Below, in pieces: positions 1 to 7,890 of a stretch of 64,000 nucleotides of DNA (position 1 is the first letter of the stretch; each line of letters starts with the position of its first letter). The notes beneath the pieces were generated by a model. It was not told where the DNA came from, did not search any database, and saw only the letters and a program-made list of their open reading frames with translations. Source of the stretch: Arthrobacter sp. Soil763 (GTDB lineage: Bacteria > Actinomycetota > Actinomycetes > Actinomycetales > Micrococcaceae); contig NZ_LMSH01000002.1 of NCBI RefSeq assembly GCF_001428365.1, positions 124,001-188,000 on the forward strand. Reading direction: 5' to 3'. The position numbers and the translations under genes were made by a program.

Positions 1-370
1 CGTTGAGGAAGGCGATGGCCAGACCGATCAGGGCGGTGCCGGCCCAGATAACCCCGGGCAGCGCGAGGGAGCGCAGCACGATGCCGGCGGCCAGGATCAG
101 CAGGGAGGTCCAGAGTGCCCGGTCCAGGCCCACCCTGGCCGCGAAACCGGGCGCCAACGGGGAGAAGACGGCGAAAGCGATGAGCGGAAGACCGGTGAGG
201 AACCCGGCCGCGGCGCTGGAAAGCCCCAGATCGCTGCTGATGTTCCCGAGCACGGGGCCGACGCTGACAAAGGAAACCCGGAGGTTCACGGCGATGAGCA
301 GCACACCGATGAAGGCGATGCCGAACCTGGTGGTGCGGTCGGCTGCGGCCCGGGTGGCGGTGGGCGTCAT
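1..370 (-). CDS. MFS transporter, CynX/NimT-like (partial, N-terminal part)
   Basis: The first 123 codons of a major facilitator permease; the rest lies beyond the window edge. The visible part has a short charged N-terminus, then a hydrophobic helix (about residues 16-36) with an N-L-R-V-S stretch, and further helices rich in A, L, G and I. This pattern is typical of the CynX/NimT (cyanate/nitroimidazole) branch of MFS. Its ATG overlaps the stop codon of the hydroxypyruvate isomerase gene (ATGA), so the two are translationally coupled. The pairing suggests uptake of a compound metabolised by the isomerase, but the substrate is unknown. The family is fairly sure; the subfamily is less so. Confidence 0.75.
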   Translation of the reverse strand, partial: MTPTATRAAADRTTRFGIAFIGVLLIAVNLRVSFVSVGPVLGNISSDLGLSSAAAGFLTGLPLIAFAVFSPLAPGFAARVGLDRALWTSLLILAAGIVLRSLALPGVIWAGTALIGLAIAFLN

Positions 371-1230
371 GGCGCCTCCGTCGACCCGGGCGTCGCCTGC
401 GCGGCCGGGGCCGCCGGGTCGGGCACCTGGCGGCCTTCGGCCCCTTCGTCCCGCATCCAGGCGAACGCCGTCGCCGTCGTCGCCTTGTACTCCAGCCCGA
501 TGCGGCCCGCGTAGCCGAGTTCCCTGCTCCGGGAAATCCAGCGCTGCAGCGGCAGGGTCCCGGTTCCGGGGGCTCCGCGGCCGGGGCTGTCGGCGATCTG
601 GACGTGGCCGAAGTCCGCGGCGTGGGCCTCGATGACGGCGTCGACGTCGTCCCCGTTGACCGAGAGGTGGTAGAAATCGGCCAGCAGCCGGAGGTTGTCC
701 GCGCCGGTCTCGTCCTTGACCCGGGCAAGGACGCGGAGGGCATCCCCGGCCGTGCGCAGCGGGTAGCGGGGTGCGCCGCTGACCGGTTCGAGGAGGACGG
801 TCCCGCCGATCCGGCCCACGGCCTGGGCTGCGGCGGCGAGGTTGCCGACGGCCAGTTCGTCCTGGGCCTCCGGGCTGGGCCCGTCCTGACGGTTGCCGTA
901 GAGGGCGTTGAACATGGTGCAGCCCAGCCGTTCGCCGATGCCGGCCACGACGTCGATGTTGTCCCGGAACTCCGCCTCCCGGCCGGGCCAGGACACCAGG
1001 CCGCGCTCGCCGGCGGGCATGTCTCCGGCGTTGAAGTTCAGTCCGGTGAGCCGGACGCCCGCGTCCGTGATGGCGCGCTCAAAGCGGTCCACGTCGGCGT
1101 CGCCGGGGACGGAGTCGGCGAAGGGCCACCAGAACTCGACGGCGTCGAACCCGGCGGCCTTGACCGCCGCTGGCCGGGCCAGCAGCGGCAGATCCTCCAG
1201 CATGATCGAGCAGTTGACGGTGTAGGTCAC
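367..1230 (-). CDS. hyi: Hydroxypyruvate isomerase family TIM-barrel protein
   Basis: A 287-residue sugar-phosphate-isomerase-like TIM barrel (AP endonuclease 2 superfamily). The N-terminal YTVNCSIMLEDLPLL is characteristic of hydroxypyruvate isomerase, which interconverts hydroxypyruvate and tartronate semialdehyde in glyoxylate metabolism. Metal-ligand regions are visible as VLLEPVSG, LLADFYHL, HVQIADSPGR and IGLEYK (Glu, Asp, His, Glu). I chose the GTG at 1228-1230 because GGAAGGAAA lies just upstream; the frame stays open further 5' but that part is arginine-rich and unlike the family. The last 25 residues are an Ala/Pro-rich tail. The gene overlaps the downstream MFS gene by 4 nt. Confidence 0.85.
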   Translation of the reverse strand: MTYTVNCSIMLEDLPLLARPAAVKAAGFDAVEFWWPFADSVPGDADVDRFERAITDAGVRLTGLNFNAGDMPAGERGLVSWPGREAEFRDNIDVVAGIGERLGCTMFNALYGNRQDGPSPEAQDELAVGNLAAAAQAVGRIGGTVLLEPVSGAPRYPLRTAGDALRVLARVKDETGADNLRLLADFYHLSVNGDDVDAVIEAHAADFGHVQIADSPGRGAPGTGTLPLQRWISRSRELGYAGRIGLEYKATTATAFAWMRDEGAEGRQVPDPAAPAAQATPGSTEAP

Positions 1231-1277
1231 GGTGGATTTCCTTCCGGGGCGGGCGGAGCGGGGCGGTCGGGCAAGGC

Positions 1278-1439
1278 CTACCTTTTGCGCGGGTCCTTGC
1301 GGGCCGCGAGTCCCACCAGCGCGCCGACGCCGAGGCCGATCAGCAGCCCGGTGAACGGCTTGTCGGCGGTGGCCACGCCCACGGCAAAGCCGAGGGCGGC
1401 GCCCACCAGCATTCCGATCCACAGCGACTCGTACTTCAC
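1278..1439 (-). CDS. Small glycine-rich two-helix membrane protein
   Basis: A 53-residue ORF starting with GTG. It has two hydrophobic segments, about residues 7-22 (WIGMLVGAALGFAVGV) and 30-45 (GLLIGLGVGALVGL), linked by a short polar loop and closed by a basic tail (ARKDPRKR). The glycine spacing in each helix resembles a glycine zipper. No function is recognised. It lies 47 nt upstream of the hydroxypyruvate isomerase gene on the same strand and may be co-transcribed with it. The coding call rests on the clean hydrophobic pattern and positive C-terminus. Confidence 0.6.
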   Translation of the reverse strand: MKYESLWIGMLVGAALGFAVGVATADKPFTGLLIGLGVGALVGLAARKDPRKR

Positions 1440-1470
1440 AGGCTCAGGCTAGCAAGTCCGTCCCCCGGCC

Positions 1471-1476
1471 TATAGT
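1471..1476 (+). promoter_or_regulatory. -10 box TATAGT of a leaderless promoter
   Basis: TATAGT lies 6 nt before the second of two adjacent ATGs (1480 and 1483). Transcription would start at about 1483, giving a leaderless aldo/keto reductase mRNA. No convincing -35 is visible. Confidence 0.6.
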
Positions 1477-1482
1477 CGGATG

Positions 1483-2466
1483 ATGGAACAACGAATCTTG
1501 GGCAAGACCGGCCGGCGCGTTTCCATCGTGGGCCTGGGGACTTGGCAGCTTGGCGCGGACTGGGGCAACGTGGACCCGGCGCAGGCGCGGGCGGTGCTGG
1601 ACGCCTCCGCGGAAGCCGGCGTCACCTTCTTCGACACGGCGGACGTCTACGGCGACGGCCGCAGCGAGCAGGCCATCGGCGCCTTCCTGGCGGACAACCC
1701 TGGCCTGGACATCACGGTGGCCACCAAGATGGGCCGGCGGATGGAGCAGCGGCCGGAGAACTACAACCTTGCCAACTTCCGGGCCTGGACGGACCGGTCC
1801 CGGCGGAACCTCGGCGTGGAGCGGCTCGACCTGGTCCAGCTGCACTGCCCGCCCACCGCCGTCTACAGCAACGCCGAGGTCTACGACGCGCTGGACACGC
1901 TGGTGGCCGAAGGGGCCATCCGTAACTACGGCGTCAGCGTCGAACGCACCGATGAGGCGCTGGAGGCCATCCGCCATGACGGCACCGCCACGGTGCAGGT
2001 CATCTTCAACGCCTTCCGCCTCAAGCCCCTGGACGAGGTGCTGCCCGCCGCGCAGGCGGCCGGCGTCGGCATCATCGCCCGCGTGCCGCTCGCCTCCGGC
2101 CTGCTCTCGGGCAAGTACACCGCGGAGACGACCTTCGCCGAGCACGACCATCGCAACTACAACCGCACCGGAGCGGCGTTCGACGTCGGGGAGACCTTCT
2201 CCGGCGTCGACTTCGAGCAGGGACTGAAAGCGGTGGCGGAGTTCCAGGAACTGGTGCCCGACGGCGTCAGCACCGCCCAGGCGGCGATCGCGTGGATCGC
2301 GGCGCAGGACGGGGTCAGCACCGTGATCCCTGGCGCCCGGAGTGTCGAGCAGGCCCGCGCCAACGCGGAGGCAGCGTCGGTCCGCGGCATCGATTCCACG
2401 TTCGACGTCGGCGTGCACGAAATCTACGACCGCTACTTCCGCGCGACGATCCACCCGCGCTGGTAG
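1483..2466 (+). CDS. Aldo/keto reductase
   Basis: A 327-residue (beta/alpha)8 NADPH-dependent oxidoreductase. The catalytic tetrad is readable: Asp and Tyr in FDTADVYGDGRSE, Lys in VATKMGRR, and His in LVQLHCPP. The C-terminal STVIPGARSVEQA is the cofactor-phosphate-binding segment, and the family signature GVSVERTDEALEAI is present. Such enzymes reduce aldehydes or ketones; the natural substrate cannot be read from sequence. There is no Shine-Dalgarno site, and the TATAGT hexamer favours the second ATG (1483) over 1480. The gene converges with the DUF488 gene 7 nt downstream. Confidence 0.9.
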   Translation: MEQRILGKTGRRVSIVGLGTWQLGADWGNVDPAQARAVLDASAEAGVTFFDTADVYGDGRSEQAIGAFLADNPGLDITVATKMGRRMEQRPENYNLANFRAWTDRSRRNLGVERLDLVQLHCPPTAVYSNAEVYDALDTLVAEGAIRNYGVSVERTDEALEAIRHDGTATVQVIFNAFRLKPLDEVLPAAQAAGVGIIARVPLASGLLSGKYTAETTFAEHDHRNYNRTGAAFDVGETFSGVDFEQGLKAVAEFQELVPDGVSTAQAAIAWIAAQDGVSTVIPGARSVEQARANAEAASVRGIDSTFDVGVHEIYDRYFRATIHPRW

Positions 2467-2473
2467 CCCGGCC

Positions 2474-2998
2474 TCACTCCGGCGGGTACCAGACCCGCCG
2501 GCCGTCGACGCGGGCAAAGGAGGTCAGGGTGTGTTCCTTGGCCGACGTCGCCGACATGATGTCCAGCACCTTGACGTCCCGCACCAGGAGGGCGTCGCCG
2601 ATCAGGGAGCGGTGGCAGCGCCAGGGGACTGCCTCGGCGCACATGATGGCGGCGTCGCTGTGCCGTCCGCGGTCCGCCAGCTGCTCGACGGCGGCGGCGA
2701 ACTCCTCGGTCTGCATGTAATCCGCGTATCCCCGGAAGGACGCGTTGCGCCAGGCGCCGTTGGGGCTGTCCTTGGTGGTGTGCCGCAGCCCGCCCAGGGC
2801 GGCCATCCGCCGGTAGGTGATCCCGCTGGCGCGCACGCTCGCCGCGAGGTCGTCCGTGTTGAACTGCGGATTGTGCCGGGACTTCGGGACGGTGCGCACG
2901 TCAATCAGCTTCTTGATGCCGTGGGCCTGGAGGATGCCGATGAACTCCTCGATGGGATGCGTCGAGTGGCCCACCGTGAAGATCGTCGTCGCCGTCAT
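2474..2998 (-). CDS. DUF488 family protein
   Basis: A 174-residue DUF488 protein. Family hallmarks are TIFTVGHSTHPIEEF at the N-terminus, LIDVRTVPKSRHNPQF, ALGGLRH, and the Cys/His motif MCAEAVPWRCHRSLI. The biochemical role of DUF488 is not established; the conserved Cys-Glu...Cys-His cluster suggests a metal or catalytic site. I placed the start at the ATG at 2996-2998. A TAGCAT hexamer (3006-3011 on this strand) sits 7 nt upstream, and an alternative ATG at 3007 falls inside that -10 box. It appears to be a single-gene transcript. Confidence 0.85.
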   Translation of the reverse strand: MTATTIFTVGHSTHPIEEFIGILQAHGIKKLIDVRTVPKSRHNPQFNTDDLAASVRASGITYRRMAALGGLRHTTKDSPNGAWRNASFRGYADYMQTEEFAAAVEQLADRGRHSDAAIMCAEAVPWRCHRSLIGDALLVRDVKVLDIMSATSAKEHTLTSFARVDGRRVWYPPE

Positions 2999-3005
2999 GC
3001 CCTCC

Positions 3006-3011
3006 ATGCTA
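3006..3011 (-). promoter_or_regulatory. -10 box TAGCAT of a leaderless promoter
   Basis: TAGCAT on the minus strand ends 7 nt before the DUF488 ATG. This decides between two in-frame ATGs, because the upstream one overlaps the hexamer. Confidence 0.5.
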
Positions 3012-3149
3012 GGGCGGCTTGAGCCTTGCGTGCGCTGGGCCTGGCTCCGGGCCTGCCTCCGGGGCGGCGGCCAGGGCTGGTGAGGTCAGACGGCGGACCC
3101 GCCCGGCTACGCTGGGAAATCTACGAGTTGCCAACCGGACGGGCGCTGC

Positions 3150-3800
3150 ATGATTTCATCCTCCATCGTGGACTTTGTGGACCGGCTGGCGTCCGTGCAG
3201 ACCGGGCCAGGGTGCGCCAACTTCTTCGACCACTCTGTCCCGGCGAACGAGCTGCGCCGGCAGAATCTGGCCCTCTACCTGCAGGAAGTGCGCGAACGGT
3301 CCCCGAAGATCCTGCTGCTGGGCGAAGCTCCGGGCTTCCGCGGCATGCGGATCACCGGCGTTCCCTTCACCAACCGGACCATCCTCGAAGGGCCGCCCAA
3401 CGTCTTTGGCCTGTTCGGGCCGGGCAAGGGTTACGTGCTCCCGCCGGAAGCCGCCGGTATCGCGGCCGAGCCGACGGCCACGGTGATGTGGGAGGTGCTG
3501 GCCGAAGTCGGGGTGCTGCCGCTGCTCTGGAGCGCCTGCCCCTGGCACACCCATGTCCCCGGCAAGCCGCTGTCCAACCGCACCCCCAGCGCGGCCGAGG
3601 CGGCGCTGGGCACCCCGTTCTGGCAGGCGCTCGCCGCGGAGTTCGGGATTGAGACGGTTGTGGCGGTCGGGAACGTCGCCGACCGAAGCCTGCGGCGCAA
3701 CGGCGTGTCCGCGGTGAAGATCCGGCATCCGGCCCACGGCGGCAGGGCGGGGTTCAAGCGCGGACTGGAGGAGCTGGTCGCGGCCGGCGCCGCGGGGTAG
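3150..3800 (+). CDS. Uracil-DNA glycosylase superfamily protein
   Basis: A 216-residue single-domain protein of the UDG fold. Motif 1 appears as LLLGEAPGFRGMRITGVPFTN, where family 4/5-like UDGs have GEAPG. The C-terminal strand-loop VAVGNVADRSL and the IRHPAHGGRAGF motif supply the His-containing intercalation loop (HP, with H in place of the usual HPS). Such proteins excise uracil or related lesions from DNA, though many members are uncharacterised. The middle region has SACPWHTHVPGKPLSNRTP, typical of this actinobacterial subgroup. The ATG at 3150 has only a weak ribosome site. A TACGCT hexamer at 3108-3113 could be the -10. Activity is inferred from fold motifs only. Confidence 0.75.
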   Translation: MISSSIVDFVDRLASVQTGPGCANFFDHSVPANELRRQNLALYLQEVRERSPKILLLGEAPGFRGMRITGVPFTNRTILEGPPNVFGLFGPGKGYVLPPEAAGIAAEPTATVMWEVLAEVGVLPLLWSACPWHTHVPGKPLSNRTPSAAEAALGTPFWQALAAEFGIETVVAVGNVADRSLRRNGVSAVKIRHPAHGGRAGFKRGLEELVAAGAAG

Positions 3801-3933
3801 CTGGTCGCCGCCGGCCCGGATGCCCGCAAGCACCGGGAGTACCTGCGGCGGGGGAGCCGCGGGTGCCCGCCAGCGCGCGAGGTGTGCTGAGCGCTAGGGT
3901 GGAGGAATCTGACCCCGGACGGAAGGCAGTGCC

Positions 3934-4248
3934 ATGAGTGAGCCGAACGATCCCAGCGCCGATCCCGCCGGACTGCGCGGACCCGGCGACCCCGAGGCGG
4001 CGAAGGACCGCCAGCAGCAGGCAGAGCGCGACGCCGCCTTGTACAGCAGCGAAGTGGGCGGTACCGATGAGGCCAGGACTCCGCAGCCGGAACCGGCGCA
4101 GGCGGCCAACATCCGTGAGGAACAGCTGACCCAGGCCGCCGGGACGGTGCCCGCGGCGTATGTGGGTTCCGGCGATGCCGCCGGAGACGGTTCGGGAGCC
4201 AAGCCGGAGGACGCCGTCGACGGCGGCGGCTGGGACGACGAGATCTAG
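3934..4248 (+). CDS. Hypothetical acidic, disordered protein
   Basis: A 104-residue protein rich in Asp, Glu, Gly, Pro and Ala, with no hydrophobic segment or recognisable domain; it is probably intrinsically disordered. GGAAGGCAG precedes the ATG at a good distance, and TAGGGT at about 3896 could be the -10. The N-terminal half resembles small actinobacterial proteins with an AAKDRQQQAERDAAL helix. A rho-independent terminator follows 16 nt after the stop, supporting a real monocistronic gene. Function unknown. Confidence 0.6.
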   Translation: MSEPNDPSADPAGLRGPGDPEAAKDRQQQAERDAALYSSEVGGTDEARTPQPEPAQAANIREEQLTQAAGTVPAAYVGSGDAAGDGSGAKPEDAVDGGGWDDEI

Positions 4249-4264
4249 CGCCGGGCAGACGCAG

Positions 4265-4292
4265 AAAAGCCAGGGGGTTTGCCCTGGCTTTT
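4265..4292 (+). terminator. Rho-independent terminator
   Basis: An 11-bp inverted repeat (AAAAGCCAGGG / CCCTGGCTTTT) with a 6-nt loop and flanking A and T tracts. It can act on both strands, ending the disordered-protein gene and lying ahead of the convergent secreted-protein gene. Confidence 0.85.
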
Positions 4293-4346
4293 TGTCTTGG
4301 CGCCGGAGCCGCGAGACAAGGTCCGTGTCCGGCGTCGGCTGGCCTG

Positions 4347-4823
4347 TCAGTGACGGAGGGTTGCCACGTCACTCTTTTCCCAGCGGGTCCAGTTGGTCCA
4401 GTGGTTACCAACGCGGACCCGGAACGACACGACCTGGTAGACCTTCTCGTCACCGCGGCGATCGGGAACCCAGTCCCGGCTGTGGATGGTGACGTCGTCG
4501 TGGCGCCGGTTGAAGGACTCCCGGAACGTGGAACCGCCCAGGTAGTCGTCGTGCCGGCGGCCGCGCTCGTCCTCATAGCGCAGCTGCCTGATCTGCACGG
4601 TCTGGTTGTCCCGGCAGCTGACCTTGATTCGGAAATCGACCAGGTGGCTGCGGTCGGTGGGCTTGAGCGGGTCGACGGTGCAGCCGCGCAGGTGCGTTGA
4701 GGCATCGGCCGGGGCAGCGAGGGCGACGGGACCGCCGATCAGCCCAAGGGTGACGGCTGAGACGAGGGCAAACTTCCCCGAACGGCGGCGGGCCTTGCTT
4801 GGTGTTGTGGTTGGGATGGACAT
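4347..4823 (-). CDS. Secreted small protein of unknown function
   Basis: A 158-residue protein with a classical signal peptide: basic KARRRSGK, then a hydrophobic core (FALVSAVTLGLIGGPVALA) and a likely signal peptidase cut after about residue 41 (ADA-STHLRG). The mature part has two cysteines (GCTVDP and VSCRDN), perhaps forming a disulfide, and many Arg/Asp/Trp residues (DWVPDRRG, NHWTNWTRWEKSD). This looks like a small beta-rich exported domain, but I do not recognise the family. AGGAG lies 8 nt before the ATG. It is monocistronic. Confidence 0.7.
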   Translation of the reverse strand: MSIPTTTPSKARRRSGKFALVSAVTLGLIGGPVALAAPADASTHLRGCTVDPLKPTDRSHLVDFRIKVSCRDNQTVQIRQLRYEDERGRRHDDYLGGSTFRESFNRRHDDVTIHSRDWVPDRRGDEKVYQVVSFRVRVGNHWTNWTRWEKSDVATLRH

Positions 4824-5055
4824 GTTGGTGCTCCTGCAAAGAGGATGCGGTTCAAAAGGGTCAGGCGGCGGGTGCCGGCCACGACGGCGCCGCGGAGGCA
4901 CTCGCGCCCAGTTGCGGTTAGCTCACCCGTGCTACAACGGGTGCCGGCCCAAACCGGGACTGGTTCATTGGCGGGCCGGTCCCTTAATCGTCCGCCTGCC
5001 GCGGCCGCCGCGCCAGCCCGGGCGGCGCTTTCGGAAATCCGCGGCGGTAACGGAC

Positions 5056-5083
5056 AGGCGCACCCCGGGCCCGGGGTGCGCCT
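5056..5083. terminator. Perfect 28-bp palindrome (terminator-like hairpin)
   Basis: A perfect dyad, AGGCGCACCCCGGG followed by its exact reverse complement, 30 nt beyond the stop of the alpha/beta hydrolase. It forms a GC-only stem. No T tract follows, so it may be a rho-independent-like terminator or an mRNA 3' stabiliser. Confidence 0.6.
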
Positions 5084-5112
5084 ATCCGCAAGGGGTGCGA
5101 AAATCCGGAAGG

Positions 5113-6027
<915 letters not shown>

Positions 6028-6045
6028 TCAAGGTGTTCCACCAAG

Positions 6046-6075
6046 TTGCGGCCAATACCCCTGGGGGTATATCTT
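6046..6075 (+). promoter_or_regulatory. Promoter with embedded CsoR/RcnR-type operator
   Basis: TTGCGG (6046-6051) and TATATC (6068-6073) form a -35/-10 pair with a 16-nt spacer. The spacer is filled by the near-perfect palindrome ATACCCCTGGGGGTAT (6055-6070; one mismatch). This G/C-tract palindrome matches the operator type of the CsoR/RcnR/CstR (DUF156) repressor family, which sense copper, nickel or sulfane sulfur. It drives the small Cys-rich gene. Confidence 0.75.
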
Positions 6076-6123
6076 TAGTTGCAGACCACCAAGGTCACGG
6101 ACCTACACCGAGGGAGACACCAG

Positions 6124-6285
6124 ATGTGCCGTCAGGTTGCATGCAAGAAGTGCGGTAAGACCACCTGGGCCGGCTGCGGCCAGCACGTGGACCAGGTCAT
6201 GCGCGGCGTCAAGGCCGCCGACCGCTGCAAGGGCCACGCCGACGAGCCCAAGACCGGCTTCTTCGCCAAGCTCTTCGGCCGCTAG
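6124..6285 (+). CDS. Small Cys-rich protein, putative zinc/metal binding
   Basis: A 53-residue protein beginning MCRQVACKKCGKTTWAGCG. Cysteines lie at positions 2, 7, 10, 18 and 37, with histidines in CGQHVDQV and CKGHADE. The CxxCGKxTWxGCGxH core is a widespread small-protein family of unknown function; a metal-binding or redox role is likely from the Cys/His content. The ATG at 6124 has GGGAGA upstream; an earlier in-frame ATG at 6079 would lie almost at the transcription start, so I rejected it. The CsoR-like operator makes expression responsive to metal or sulfur stress by inference. The C-terminal FFAKLFGR is an amphipathic tail. Confidence 0.75.
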   Translation: MCRQVACKKCGKTTWAGCGQHVDQVMRGVKAADRCKGHADEPKTGFFAKLFGR

Positions 6286-6429
6286 GCACGACCGGCACCA
6301 CGGATATCCGTCCAAAGTGGCGGCGGGATCGATCCCGCCGCCCCTTTGCGTGCGCTGCGGACGTGCGTCCGGCCCGTTGCGCGGGAGGCCGCCGGCGCCG
6401 CACGGCGCGTGCCGCCGTCGTCGTCCTAC

Positions 6430-6435
6430 TAGGCT
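6430..6435 (+). promoter_or_regulatory. -10 box TAGGCT of a leaderless promoter
   Basis: TAGGCT ends 7 nt before the ATG at 6443, which has no Shine-Dalgarno sequence. This places the start of the 2-hydroxyacid dehydrogenase there, although the frame is open far upstream. Confidence 0.6.
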
Positions 6436-6442
6436 GGCAATC

Positions 6443-7363
6443 ATGCCGAAGAAGATTACCGTCAGCCTGCCGGACGCGTCCCTGCGCGAATACCTCAAGC
6501 CCAACCCGGATGTCAGCATCATCGAGTGGGACCTGACCGGGGAGCCGCCGCAGCAGGAGATCGACATTGTCGTCCCGCCGTACATGGGCGGCGGAGCGGC
6601 CCTCGGGGCGCTCGAGGCGGTGAAAACCGGCCTGGTGCAGAGCCAGTCGATCGGCTACGACGGCGTGGAGGACGTGCTGCCTGCCGGTCGGGTGTTCGCC
6701 AACGCGGCCGGCGTCCATGAGGCGTCGACGGCCGAACTGACCGTCGCCCTGATCCTGGCCAGCCAGCGCGAGTTCCCGCGGATCCTCCAGAACCAGCAGC
6801 AGGGCCGGTGGGAGACCCGCCCCACCGCCAGCCTCGCCGACCGGCGGGTGCTGATCGTCGGCTACGGCGGCGTCGGCAAGGCGATCGAGGACCGGCTGCT
6901 GCCGTTCGAAACCACCGTAACCCGGGTGGCCAGCAAGGCCCGCTCGGACGCACGCGGCCAGATCCACGGCATCGACGAACTCCACGGCCTGCTCTCGGAA
7001 CAAGACATCGTCGTCGTCGTGGTCCCGCTCAGCGACTCCACCCGGCACCTGATCGACGACGCGTTCCTCGCCGCGATGCCCGACGGCGCCCTGCTGGTCA
7101 ACGTCGCCCGCGGACCGGTCGCCGACACTGATGCCCTGGTCAAGCACACCGCGTCCGGCCGGATCCGCGCCGCGCTGGACGTCACCGATCCCGAGCCGTT
7201 GCCGGACGGTCACCCGCTATGGAGCGCCCCCGGGGTGATCATCAGCCCGCACATCGGCGGCGCGAGCTCGGCCATGCGGCCGCGGATGGGCAGGCTGCTG
7301 CAGCGGCAGATCGAGCTGATGCTCGCCGGTGAGCCGCCGGCGAACGTCGTGCTGAACGGCTGA
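6443..7363 (+). CDS. D-isomer specific 2-hydroxyacid dehydrogenase
   Basis: A 306-residue NAD(P)-dependent dehydrogenase. The Rossmann glycine motif is VLIVGYGGVGKAIE. The catalytic Arg is in LLVNVARGPVADTDALV, Glu/Asp in LDVTDPEPLPDGHPLW, and His in IISPHIGGAS, all in the expected order for the D-2-hydroxyacid dehydrogenase family (D-lactate, glyoxylate/hydroxypyruvate and phosphoglycerate dehydrogenases). The protein is at the short end for the family, and its N-terminal substrate domain is abbreviated. The substrate is unknown; glyoxylate or hydroxypyruvate is a reasonable guess. It appears monocistronic and is followed by an inverted repeat. Confidence 0.88.
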   Translation: MPKKITVSLPDASLREYLKPNPDVSIIEWDLTGEPPQQEIDIVVPPYMGGGAALGALEAVKTGLVQSQSIGYDGVEDVLPAGRVFANAAGVHEASTAELTVALILASQREFPRILQNQQQGRWETRPTASLADRRVLIVGYGGVGKAIEDRLLPFETTVTRVASKARSDARGQIHGIDELHGLLSEQDIVVVVVPLSDSTRHLIDDAFLAAMPDGALLVNVARGPVADTDALVKHTASGRIRAALDVTDPEPLPDGHPLWSAPGVIISPHIGGASSAMRPRMGRLLQRQIELMLAGEPPANVVLNG

Positions 7364-7381
7364 ACGGCTGACCAGCCGTTC
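7362..7381 (+). terminator. Inverted repeat after dehydrogenase gene
   Basis: GAACGGCT / AGCCGTTC with a 4-nt loop, overlapping the stop codon region; a further GCTGAACG copy precedes it. No T tract, so this is only a weak terminator candidate. Confidence 0.4.
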
Positions 7382-7469
7382 GGCTGAAAACCGACCGCCG
7401 GGTCTTGCACCGCGCGGGCGCTTGGGCAAGGATGAACGCCATCCCGTGCTGCAATGAAGGAGCCCCGCG

Positions 7470-7811
7470 ATGACCAAGTACCTGATCTCATTCCCCGGCG
7501 CCGCGATGGACGTTCCCGTGGGGGAACTGGAAGCGGTTGGCGAGGCGGCGCGCGCCGTCGTCCAGGAGGCGAAGGACGCCGGCGCCTGGGTGTTCGGCGG
7601 CGGGATCGACGAGAGCGTCCCGCCCGCCATGGTCGACGGCGACGGGACCGTGCGGGAGGGCACCTACCCGCAGACCGCGCAGCTCGAGGGCGGCTACTCG
7701 ATCCTGGAGCTGCCCTCCTATGAGGCGGCGGTGGAGTGGGCCGCCAAGTTCGCGGCCGCGTGCCGTTGTGCCCAAGAGGTGCGCGCGTTCCACTACGACC
7801 CCATCAGCTAG
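7470..7811 (+). CDS. YCII-related domain protein
   Basis: A 113-residue protein with the YCII fold pattern: N-terminal KYLISFPG strand, a central VFGGGIDES, GGYSILELPSYEAAVEWAAKFAAACRCAQEVRAFH near the C-terminus. YCII proteins are dimeric ferredoxin-like alpha+beta barrels, often near ECF sigma factors and sometimes with dehydrochlorinase activity; this one has no sigma factor beside it. AAGGAG lies 8 nt before the ATG. Two cysteines (ACRC) near the end are not family hallmarks. It is monocistronic and convergent with the LacI gene. Confidence 0.8.
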   Translation: MTKYLISFPGAAMDVPVGELEAVGEAARAVVQEAKDAGAWVFGGGIDESVPPAMVDGDGTVREGTYPQTAQLEGGYSILELPSYEAAVEWAAKFAAACRCAQEVRAFHYDPIS

Positions 7812-7890
7812 GGACGACGACGGCGGGACCGGCTGGTCTCCTACCGACCCGCGCTCCGGCTCTACCCGGTCGTACGAAGGCGTCCTGCCG

